64,000 nucleotides of DNA, from the NCBI RefSeq assembly GCF_964199755.1, contig NC_133901.1:51495324-51559323 (forward strand), given 5' to 3'. Source of the stretch: Larus michahellis. Its lineage: Eukaryota > Chordata > Aves > Charadriiformes > Laridae. The notes under the pieces are model-generated. The model did not search any database and was not told the DNA's origin. It was given only the letters and a program-made list of their open reading frames with translations. This document shows, in pieces, positions 1 to 10,700 of the stretch. Position 1 is the first letter of the stretch. Each line of letters begins with the position of its first letter. Both the position numbers and the translations under genes were made by a program.

Positions 1-535
1 TACGTTGGCCTTTTGGTGTCCAGCCCCATTCCTTAGGAGAACATCCTCTTCAGCTAGAGAAGATGTGGGAATCTGTGGCACCTGTTGACAGACGCCCAGC
101 AAGTCTGCTGTGCTTTCTCTTGGAAGCTCTGCAGAGATTGCACCCTTCTGCATCTTCTAGTTGTTGGGAGCCCACCACCTCCTCATCTAGAACACCCCTG
201 CAGCTGAGGCCCTGGTAGTCACTCTTGTGCTTCTGCCTTGCAGCAAGGATGTCCCGCTCTTCCACCCCCTCATGCCCAGAGCAAAGCTGGCTGCCTGGCA
301 AGCGCTGCATCTCCGTTCTTCCTCCTCTCTCCATTAGTTGTCTAAATTCTCAATAATACCAATCTCAGAAATCCCACTGGAGACTGGGAGGGGCATGGGC
401 ATGACTCCAAGCCAGTGTATACTGTACTGAGAGGAACCTGCGGTTGGGGTGGGAGTACAACCAGTGTACATATAGAGTAAATGGCTACAAATCCAATGGA
501 CTTTTTACAGTGTAATAAATACATCCTGTAAATGA
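1..535 (+). other. Probable 3' UTR end of an upstream plus-strand gene
   Basis: No convincing coding frame is present. The stretch ends in an AT-rich segment with a canonical AATAAA at 514-519, followed within about 30 bases by a T/GT-rich tract, the usual layout of a vertebrate cleavage and polyadenylation site. The composition differs from the GC-rich DNA to the right. In mammals the plus-strand gene directly upstream of NFKB2 is GBF1, so a GBF1 3' UTR is the leading guess by synteny. Nothing in these bases proves it, and a TMEM150-family gene lies between here and NFKB2. Confidence 0.45.
514..519 (+). terminator. Polyadenylation signal AATAAA
   Basis: Canonical hexamer on the plus strand with a downstream T/GT-rich element (about 545-575). 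It would end the transcript entering from the left edge. A second AATAAA at 1311-1316 could serve a longer form. Confidence 0.5.
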
Positions 536-3500
536 ATGCTCCAGTGTTGCGCTCCTTTTCTGTCATGGTTCTGCAGCTCAGAGCTTTGGGAAGAGAGGAG
601 TTTAGTTGTCAAGGTGCTGTGCCCAGGTACCAGCCCCCCGGCTCCATACCTCAGGATCCTCCAACAGAGTGCTCTTGCCTGTGGGGAGCACGGAGGGACT
701 TGCCCTAACTTGGGGGGGGGCTGCAGTGGAGGCTGGCCGTCAAGGGGCTAAGCAGAAATTATTCACATCACAGGCAAAGCAGAGCTGTAACAGCTGGATT
801 GCTCTTGCTTCTGGCAAGAAGTGTCGGCTGTAAAATTTCTGGTGTTACGTTGGTGTGTGCTCAGGCACTGCCGGGACTGAGGGCAGAGCAGGTGCCCTGC
901 AGCGTCTCGGCACGCAGCCAGCACACAGACTTTGGTGACAACCTGGCTGACTTGGGAGAAAGGAGCATTTTCTGTCTGATGAGGAAGAAATCCTCATTTC
1001 CACTGACGGGACTCAGTCTTGGAGGGCATGTGAGAGACCCTGGGCTCTTCCAGGGCTAGTGCTTGCCATGGGTATGGGCAACCACACATACTTCCCTCCT
1101 GATATTTTCTACTTTGTCTTGTGGCAAGATCCATGCCGTGCCACAGTGTCCTTAGAGCTGTGTGAGGCGCTGATGCCTTCCCTATCGCAAGGATCCCAAG
1201 AGACTCCTAAGGGCTTGATAAGGAGTTTAAAAACTTGGAGTTTGTTTGAATTGCATGAGCAAAGATCTAAATATTGCATAATGGAGGAGTAACGCTAGGA
1301 AAGTCCCGTTAATAAATCCTGGTTCCCTTACCCCATTTCCACCCTTCCCGGAATATTTTCACTGCTGCAGCCTTCTCTTCCTGATTGAGTCCTTCCAGCC
1401 CTTAGATGTTTTCATTCATGTATTTGAATCCTTGCGTTGCCCATGGCCCCTCTGTATCCAGCCTGCCTCTCTGTCTTGTATTCCTGAGCCCTCGCTTCTA
1501 TTTACAGCTCTGTTTTTCTGAGCTGTCTCCAAAATGCTCACAGAAACCTTTAGATGATTAACTCTTTGTAAACCATTGCTCAATTGTCAAGTACCTTGAT
1601 GTCAGCACTGCTGCCCTCTGAACGCTGGATGGTCCTTTGACTTCTTGGAGTGGTGTCAGCTAACGGCAGAGCCCAGATTTTCCCCGCTGCGTTCAGATAG
1701 CTTTTTGGGGGATGCTATGTTTTAAAGTGTGTTTGCAAACCCAGTTTCTGCTGCGAGCGTTACATCTTAATTCAGACAATTGCGGTGCAAAGCAAAAAGC
1801 CACCCGAGGAAACTGCAGGAAGTGGGACTGGAATGGAAAGAATGTTGACTGGAAAGACAGACAGAATTGCACTTTAAACAGTTTTCACTAGACTGTAAAT
1901 ACAAATGGACTGGAAAACCAGAAAAAATTTCTTTGAACGTTGTTTGGATTTTGCAATGACGAGGTTTCGTGTGTTACAGAGGAAAAATAACAGGGAAAGT
2001 GTTTGAACTGAAAAGAGATCAGAATCAACTGACAGGTACCGTGTGCTGTGATACATACTTTTATTGGTCAGTCTCTTGAACTGTATTTGTAACTTAAATT
2101 ACATGAAAGACAATCGTACTACCAGCAGCTGTTGGTGAGGAGCAGTGTTCACAACACCAGCTTTCAGGTTTGTCCCAGCATATACTTTTTTCTGGTCTTG
2201 GACTTCTTTCTCATTTTTATAGGTCTGACTCACTGTTTTCCAGAGAGGCTGGACAGACATCGCCGTAGTTTGGCTTTGTGGACCTTTTGTGTTCCCATTT
2301 ACATCGAGAACTTCCACTGCTGAAACAGAATAGAAATAAGTACTGGGATTCCGCGTGTGTCAGTAGGACGGGTTACTGTGGAGCTGGTGCTTTCCTCATT
2401 GCTGTGAACCTTCCTAGTGGGAGAAAGCCCTATGGAAGGATAAGCCCTGGCTGTAAAACATAAATTTGGTACTGAGATCTGTGAAACTGAAGCAATGCTG
2501 CTTTTAGATTCAAAAAGATTTCCATGAAGTCTCTTCTGACAGCAGGCTGGCTTTTTCAGAAGTTACCCTCGTTCCTAGAAATGCCAGCTGTTGAACTCCT
2601 CTGGAAAAACCTGCGCCTGTTATCGGAGCCTACAGTCCCCGGTGCCTTGCTCTATCACCCCGCCTGTGCGGAAGGCAGCCCCGCGGGGTTTGTACCGCTC
2701 TCCCCGTGGCCCAGCAGCAATCTGAGCCCGGCCCCGGCTGCTGGAGGCGGCCGCAGCTGCGACGCTGGCCTGGTGCCTGCTGTGCTGGCCGGCATTGTTC
2801 CCACCGCCCTCTGTCCATGCGGCCGGCCGTGGGGGCCGCTGGGAGAGGGAGGGCCAGGCCTGCTGGCCACTGGCCCACAGAAACGCAGGGGACGGCTTTG
2901 GGAGCACAACCGGCTCCAGAGCAAAGTTCTGGAGTGTAGCTCCTGCAGTGAAAGGTCGGGGAACTCTCATGCTGAACAGCCACGAGAGACCCCAGCCCTG
3001 CACAGAGGCTGCCTGGGGTGCGAGTCAACCCCTAGGAAGATGAGGTCCCCCGAGACTACAAGTCCCAGTATGCAACACTGCTCCTCCAGTTGTATAACCT
3101 GCACCTGGGCCTGGGTGAAGGTAGTGGGTGGCCAGAGCTCCTCTCCTGCCATGGCCAGGGCAGCTGCGGCTCCCAGGCAGCTCCGTGCCCTAGGAGGAGC
3201 GGGAAGGTGCAGGCTCCATGAGCACCAGCCACTGGGGCCTGAGGGGTGCACGCACCCTTTGGCTACACCACCTGTTTTGGGACTTGCAAACACGGGCCCG
3301 CGAGCAGCGGTGGAGTCGGGGGGTGGGTTATGGCCGAGTTACCCACAGGGCCAGGGGACTGCCACCGCCCGACTGCTCTGCCAGGGGAAGTCGTGCTTCC
3401 TCAAGTTTTCCATGTAAGAAAAATGGAGATTTCTCTGGGCAGCAGAGTTAGTGGGTGGCTGCTAAACGTAATCCTGTGTTGAGCCGTTCGTAGAAAGTGT

Positions 3501-3959
3501 CTGGGAAAGGAGAGGTCAGGCACACCGGGTCGGGAGGGTGCGTGCAGGCAGTGGCTCGCAGGGTGTGAGGCAGCCGCGGTGTCGCCAGCCATTTAGTGAG
3601 GGCACGACAACAGTCAAGGCAGGGGCTCACCCTGAGCCTTGTCCTCGGGAGGGGAAGGCTGAGCCCATGTTAAGCCTCTTCCCAGGAGGAAGAAGAGGGG
3701 ACTGAAGAAGGTCTCCTGTACCCAGCCCTCACCTGGCGCTGTACCTCCTGCCTCACCCTGCACTGACATGGTGTCCTTGGGGCTACGCTTGCTGGAGGAG
3801 CCCATGGGCACAGGGACGGTGTGTGGGGCAGAGAGAGCATCACCGGGGGCTGGGGGGGGTGTGTGTGTGTGGAATCCCCAGCGCCCTGCACCCAGCTGCT
3901 GCTGCCCGACCCAGCCTTGGCAGAGGCAGCCCCGGGGAAGGGGTATTTGCAGCTGGCAG
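536..3959. other. Intergenic region, no gene recognised
   Basis: Open frames here are short or GC-driven, and none shows a recognisable domain or a consistent exon structure. The first 2 kb are AT-richer; 2620-3350 is GC-rich. The notable items are a second AATAAA at 1311-1316 and a perfect kappaB decamer on the minus strand at 1298-1307. This interval may contain 5' UTR or promoter sequence of the TMEM150-family gene, but I cannot place a transcription start. Confidence 0.5.
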
Positions 3960-4700
3960 TTCCCCCCCCCCCCGCCCTCGACCCCCTGCGCCGTGTTTGC
4001 CGAGCAGGAGCCCTGTCCCTCCACCCCGGCCGTGTCCCGGGCACACCGGACCGCGCTGCGGGGGTGGGTCGGGCCGCCTGCCCCTGCACCCCCCCCGCCT
4101 GCCCGGTGCCGTTGTTCTCCCCCCTCCTCTCCCCGCCCCGGGGCCGGCAGCGCCGCCGCCACGTGGCGCCCGGGGCCGCGCCGGGCCGTCCCCGCTCCCC
4201 GCCGCCCGCTCCCCGCCGGACGGGGCGGGCCTTGCCCGCCGACGGCACCCGCGCTGCCCGCGGGGCGGGGCCGGCCTGGGCTGTCCCGGCTCGGCTGGGC
4301 TCGGCTCCGCACGGCCGGACCCACCGACCGACCCACCGACCTCCGCCCGCCCGGCGCCGGCCACCGGCCCCGGCCGCCCATGGGGAGCGCGGCCCGGCGG
4401 CGGCCCGGCAGCAGGAGGCAGCGGGGAGGCTCCCCCGGCGGCCCCGCTCGCCCGTAGCCCGGCGGGGCATGCCCGGCCCCAGGATGCCGGCCTGGGGGAT
4501 CCTGCCCGTCACGCTTCCCGCCTTCACCATCACCGGCATGTGGATCGTGTGAGTGCCGCCGGACGGCCCCTCACCCCGCGGCGGCGGGCCCGGGGTCGCC
4601 CGGGCTGCGGGGCGGGATGCTGCGGGGCGGGGGGCTGGAGGATGCTGCGGGACGCAGCGGGGCAGGGGGTTGCGGGGCAGCGCTGGGCCCACGTCAGGTT
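3960..4700 (+). promoter_or_regulatory. CpG-island promoter of the TMEM150-family gene
   Basis: Very GC- and CpG-dense sequence with repeated GGGGCGGG and CCCGCCCC type GC boxes, spanning the first coding exon (start codon at 4484). No clear TATA box is visible, as expected for a CpG-island promoter. The long open frames on both strands here (up to about 360 codons) are composition artefacts. The start site and any 5' UTR exon are inferred, not seen. Confidence 0.6.
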
Positions 4701-7700
4701 GGGGCACTTCTGCATGCTCGGTCGCTTCCACACCGCCCCGTCCCCCCACAGTCACCCTGCGTGGTCACTGCGTCCCGGCAGCGGTGCTGGCGTGTGGCTC
4801 CCTGGCCTTGCGCCCCTGACACCCCGTGGGATCGCATGCCCCTGTCCAAGTGTGAGCGCGGCTGATGCTTAGGTGGCACGGGAACGGCCTTGGGAGCGAT
4901 GCCCCCAGCACATGGGCACCCATCCCAAGTGCCAGATGGATGGGAGAGCCAGGGGACATTTGTGCTAGGGGCAGAGGCTGTGTCACCTGGGTGAGTGGCA
5001 CTAGCCCACCCTGCCAGTCCCTTCCCTGGGCCTTGGCCCTGGGATCTCAGCTGGTCATGTAGGGCTGTCCTGTTCCGCCCCACCAGCCCCCCGGTGTCAC
5101 TACTGCAGGGGTGGTGGGCACTGGATGAGGTACTTTTCCCAGAGGCACAAGGAGCCCCAGCACAGGTGATGGGACTTTCTGGGGTGGGGGATGAAGCAAA
5201 TGCACCCCGTACCATGCAGGTCCCTCCGAGAGCTTCCCCCCTGTGGTATCCCCCGCTCTCCTTCACAACAAAGGTGAATGCTGACCCAAGCGCGGGGAAC
5301 TCGTGCTCCAAGTTTTTCCCCTGGGTGCCTCGCGAAGCCCTGGCTGTCTCCTGTGGGTGACGCTGGGGGCGGGAAGATGCTCCTCCAGCCCAGGGCAGCA
5401 CGGGTGGGAGATGCTGCTCACGATCCTCACCGCCAGAGCTCTCCTGGGAGGGGGGAGCAGAACTCGGGCCCTTTTTCTGTCCCCAAACATGTCCTGCAGC
5501 CGCCCAGGGGATGCTGTGTCCCTCATCTGCGCAGTGGTGGGGTGAGGCTGGGCAGTTGCATGTGGGAACGCGTGGTCCATGTGGGGCCCTGCCAGCCATG
5601 CCTGGGATGCAGAGCTATGAGGGGGTACCCGGTGGATGGGGGCGCATCCTGCTGGGGGAAGGCAGTGCCATTTGTCCCTCTCTTGGGTTATTGTCCCCAC
5701 CCAGGAGGGCACGGGGAGCCAGGACGGGGACTGGGTGCTGGGGGGAGACCTGTGCTGGGAAGTGGCTGGGTGAGAGGTCTGCGGGGGGGCGATGCTCTTG
5801 GTGGGCGACCCTTGAGGTGGGCAGCGCTGCCCTGTGGCTCCCCCCAGGTGTCCCGCTCTTTGCCCCAGTGCCTCTCTGCTGGGATCATCCTTTTCACAGC
5901 CCGGCTGTTACGTGGTCAGCTCAGGCGGGAGAGGGGTTTTCTTACCGGTGTCAGGGCCTATTTTTAACCTGAGCTGTTTACGGCCGCTGGCGGCAGCGAT
6001 GTGAACAGCGCGGTGCCTCCCGCTGCTGTGGCTGCCAGGGCGGATGGCTCCTCGCTGGCTGGAGGGGCCACGGGGCCGAGACCCCCCGGAGCTGAGTGGG
6101 GTGCACGTCACGAACCCCTTGTTACACCGACTGAGGTGTGGGGGTAACTCCACAGTGAAATGCTCGACGGAGCCGATCTGCCTAAAATGCCTTGCCAACA
6201 CACCGGCTACTTATCCAGGCTTCATTTAGCTCCGGACACTGGCCAGCAAGGGGCTGGGGCAAGCACAGCAGAGCCCAGTGGCCATCAGGTGACACCCTGC
6301 ATGGCTGTAGGCTGGTGGAGAGCCCCGGTGCTGGGGTGGGGGGCTCTGCGGCAGAGCAGCCCCCCAGGGCCTGGGGAGCACAGTAGCACCATGGGGAAGA
6401 GGCCCCGCCGGAGTAGCGGCAGCTGAACTGAAGTGGAGCAGGAGGCGGCTCTCGGTGGGGATGGGGGTGCCAGGCAGGGGGATGTGGGAGCTCCCCAGAG
6501 CGAGGGCTGGGCTCATCCACTTGCTCTTCTTTTTCCTGCCTCATAAAGCCGGGAGTGCCACAGGACGAGTGTTGGCCCCTGGCAGGCAGCGAGAGATTGT
6601 ACCCACGGCTCGTCCCTGGGGCTGGGGATGCAGGGAGAGGGGTGGCTGTGGTAATCCCTGTTGTTGTCTCTCCCCCAGGTACGCCATGGCACTCTCCAAC
6701 AACCATATCTGCCCCGTCCATAACTGGTAAGGCCTGGGGGGGTGGCAGGGGCCCTTTGCCATGGACCAGCTCTGTTAGAGTCCCCGCAATGCCAGGGGTC
6801 CCTCTCCAGTCCGTCCCATTGAGCCATGCCATGTTGTGCCAGTCCACCAGGTAGCCGAGGCACCACCTGCACCATTGCCGTGCTGAAGAGGGGGTTGGGT
6901 GCCAGGCTGGCCCTGGGACTGGGTATTTTTCCCCTGTCTGGGGATGACGGGAGAGGTGGGAGCACTAAAGGGGGCACAGAGTCACCTTCTCTCCCAGCAG
7001 ACATGGTGGTGACAGTGATGGGGCACAGTCGCCCCAGGGCACGTGTCTCCCGTCCAGCCCGCGAGTGGCTTTTGGGAGCATAGCGGCTTGGGGACAAGCT
7101 GCTGGCAGGGCTTGGCCCCGCATTAGCAAAGCAGTGAGGATGCCAGGGCCGGGGAGGGCTACCAAAAGCCACCCTCCCTTCATAACCGCAGGAAAGCCTG
7201 CGGTTACGGCTGCGCCGGTGAACGGTCCAGCCCTGCCGCAAATCAGACAGGGAGAAGGAGGCCATTGAGAAAACACAGCACGGAGAAAGTATGAAAATAA
7301 GTGGTCAGGGAATTACAGAGGGCCGTGTGTCTCCATGGAAAAGGCTGAAGCTTGCTTGCTTGAGGCTAAATCTGGCAGTGCCAGGGGGATGGGACGGCTC
7401 CGCAGCTCCCGGCCACCCCACGGGCAGAGCAGCCGCCTGTAGCGCCCTGGGATGGGGGATGAGGCGCGGGAGGAAAAAAAATGGGAAAAAAAAAAACCAA
7501 CCCTGTTTGCTCTCTTGGCAACTTCTTCTGCAGGGTTTTTGGCTTGTTGTGTATCCTTAAAAATCTGCCCAGAAAAATCCATGTTAGTTTAATTCTTGCT
7601 GGAGTGTTTGAAGGAGAAGGGGGAAAAAAAAAACCTGCTGCCATTTCCTGCCTGATGGCTGATTCTGCCCTGGGAAGAATGTGTGTGTCGGGTTGTCTCC

Positions 7701-10700
7701 ACCGCACAGCCAGCCCTTAATGATGAATAATGCTTCCCGGCCTCGGGCTGCTTGCTTTAAACAAAATAATAATAATAAAAAAACCCTCCCAAACCAAACA
7801 ACGGCCCCAAGAGCAGCCCTTGAGGAGGCCGTGGTGCTCCACGCCTCGCTGGGGTTCTCGGTCGGAAAATAAAGCCGCCAGTAAAGGAGACTGAAAAAAC
7901 ACCAGAGCCCAGCCCGGCCCTTTCCAAAAAGGCCATTTTAACCATGCGCTTGCTGAGCAGCTGGAGGTGGCTGACGGTCAGCCTGGGCCAGGGGCAGGGC
8001 GGCGCTGGTGCCCCCTGGCTCCCATCCCCTCCGTGGGGCTGGGGGTGTCTGGGGGGGCCCTTTGGGGCACAGGGCTGTGGGGTCCCTGCCAGCGGGGTGG
8101 GGATGGGGCACTGCTTAGCTGTGCCAGGCAGAGGTGCCGGGTGCCTGGGTGATCTGCAGCAAAGGGACACTCAAAAACCCCCTGCAAATGTGTGCCAGCT
8201 CCCGGGAGAGCTGGGGGGGCGAGGGGGCACGTACCCCCACAGTGGGGAATTTAGTTACGGTTGCAGGCAGCAGCTGTGCTCGGGCTGATAAGAGCTGGGT
8301 CCCCAGGGCTCGCAGGGTCGGTGGCCGCAGGAGGCACTTCCAGGGCTCTGCGGTGTCTGCAGGCAGCAGAGCCCTGCCCCAGCCCCGCGGCGCTGGGCGC
8401 TGATAACAGCCCCCCGGGGGGATGCCCAGCCAGGCTCCCCAGGGCAGCCTGGGGGCTTGCTCCTGCCGTGTCCCCCCAGGCAGCTCCCTCCCTCCCAGGC
8501 GGGGTGGCACTGCCCGGTGCTGCTCGTGGCCGCGGGGGCCATTTCCCGCTCAGCTCGGCGTCCCGTGCAAGCCCGGAGCTGTCGGTGGCTGCGTGCCTGG
8601 CTCCACCTGCGCTCCCACCCCGGGATGTGTGTGGCGGGGCTGACGTGTGGGTGCTCCTGCTCCTGCTCGGGCTGCAGGGCTGCAAGAACGCCCCCGAGCC
8701 CCACACCCCGATCCGTGCAGCCCCCTGCCCCGACATGGCCTCTCCCTTGCAGGCAGGGACGCCGGGTGGGCAGCAGAGCCAGCAGGCAGGGGACAGGCGG
8801 TGGAAACCCAGGCATGATGCTCCCGGAGGACCCTGCTGGGTCACTCCCTGGAGGGGTTTGTCCCCAGGGTGCGGGCACATCCCTGGGGTTGGGCTGCGCT
8901 GTCTTGGGGGCAGCTCTGCTGCCCTTGCAGGGCCTGTGGGCAGGAGGGTCCCGGGCAGCAACTCAGCTCTCCTAGGCTGTCCCTTTGCTCCCGGCAGGAA
9001 TTACAACCAGTCGTGTGGTGTGGACAGCCCCGGCTCCTGCTGCACGCTGGACCACATCCCCCTCGTCAGGTGAGCAGCCACGGGGTGGGAGCACGGGCTC
9101 GGCCGGGGGTCGGAGCCGCCCTGAGAGCACCCCCGGGGTAACCCAGGAGCGTGTCCTGGGGAGGGGGCCAGGCGCTGCACCCCAGTGCCCCCTGGCTAAG
9201 GGCTTCCCGCGTCTTGCCTTGTCCCTGCAGCAAATGTGGCACCCTGCCTCCCGAGAGCTGCTTCTTCAGCCTCATCTGCAGCCTGGGCTCCTTCATGGGT
9301 AAGTGCCCGCTGCTGGGGGAGTGGGGCTGGGAGCCAGGTGCCCTGTGGCACTCACCCCCGGCGGGGGGCAGGGGCGGGTGGTGGGGGTCCGCAGGTGTGC
9401 GACGAGGCTGTGTCTCCCTCCCGCAGTCATCCTGGTGGGGCTGCTGCGCTACGCCCACCTCCTGGAGCGCCTCGGGCCATCCCTCCTCAACACCCTGGGG
9501 CTGGCCACCGGCTGGGTCTGCGCCGCTGGCCTCACCATGGTCGGCAACTTCCAGGTAAGGCATCTCCTCAGGGGGGTCCTCAACGAGGGGGGGTGCTTGG
9601 CTGGAGCGGAGCAGTGGCAGTGCTCGGCGCTGTAGGATTTGGGGTGGTTGTTTTGGTCCAGCCCCCGCTATCCGTGCCCTCCTTCACCTGCACCAGGCGC
9701 TGTGCTTCCCCAGGCGCTGGAGCTCCTCTTGGTGTGTGCGCTCATACTTGCAGGTCCAGATTAAGCTGCTGTGTTTGGTCTGACACTTATCTGAGACCCT
9801 CTGCATGCTCCGTCCCCTCCATGGGCACGTCACCCTGCGCGGGCAGGGACACGCCAGCTGGGCAGAGGAGACCCGGCCAAGCTGCCGGCGCTCTCGCTGC
9901 CCGGCCATCCCGCTGTGGATGTTGGCTGCTCGGGGGCCCATGCCAGGAAACGTGTCTGGGCAGAGCCTGAGCAGGGTCCGGAGCGGCCCGGGGCTTGGCG
10001 GCAGCCGGCAGCACTCACCCCCACGCCTGCACTGCCAGGCACCGGCCTCCCAGCAGCTGCCTGCTTGCTGCCTGCAGCAGCCGGTCCCTTCCGCTTGGCA
10101 GGAGGCTGCTGCCGGCGCCGCCCCCCGGGAGAAGCTTTGCTGGCCCCAATCCCCCTTGTGCCCCAGCCATGGCTCGGCGGCTCTGCTGAAGGCCGGACTG
10201 TGACCCCCAGAGGGGCGTGCAGGCAGCCCCAGATGCTGCTCAAGGCAGAGGGGTGGGCTGTGACCCCCCAGGAGGGGCTGCAGGCAGCCCCAGATGCTGC
10301 TCAGGGCAGGGGGCAGCCCTTCCCCATGCCCCTGGGCATGGCAGGGCTGTTGGCTCAAGGGGCTCAGGAGCTGCAACCCCATGGATGCACAAAGCAGCAC
10401 TTGGAGATCCCAGCAGCAGGTCGCAATCTGCTCTTCAGCCAGGACTCGGGCACCGCACACTGCCTGGATCCGCTCCTGGCCCTGCCCACCCCCTGGAGCA
10501 GAGCCACTCCGGAGGAGCATCCCAGGGGGCCGGCACCGATGGTCTCTCCCCTGCAGGTGGATCACGCCAAGGTGCTGCACTACATCGGAGCGGGGGTAGC
10601 CTTCCCCACCAGCATGCTGTTCCTGCTCCTGCAGTCCATCCTCACCTACCGCATGGCCAAAACCCCCGGGCAGTACTGGACCGGCCACTTACGTAGCATC

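Noticed and set aside
2524-3417. 297-codon plus-strand open frame
   Set aside because: Low-complexity composition, no recognisable domain, overlapping frames on the other strand, and no exon structure.
3614-4755. Overlapping open frames of up to 361 codons on both strands at the TMEM150-like CpG island
   Set aside because: All are low-complexity Pro/Gly/Arg/Ala products of CpG-rich DNA, overlap on both strands and show no domain. Only the exon at 4484-4548 joins a coherent gene.
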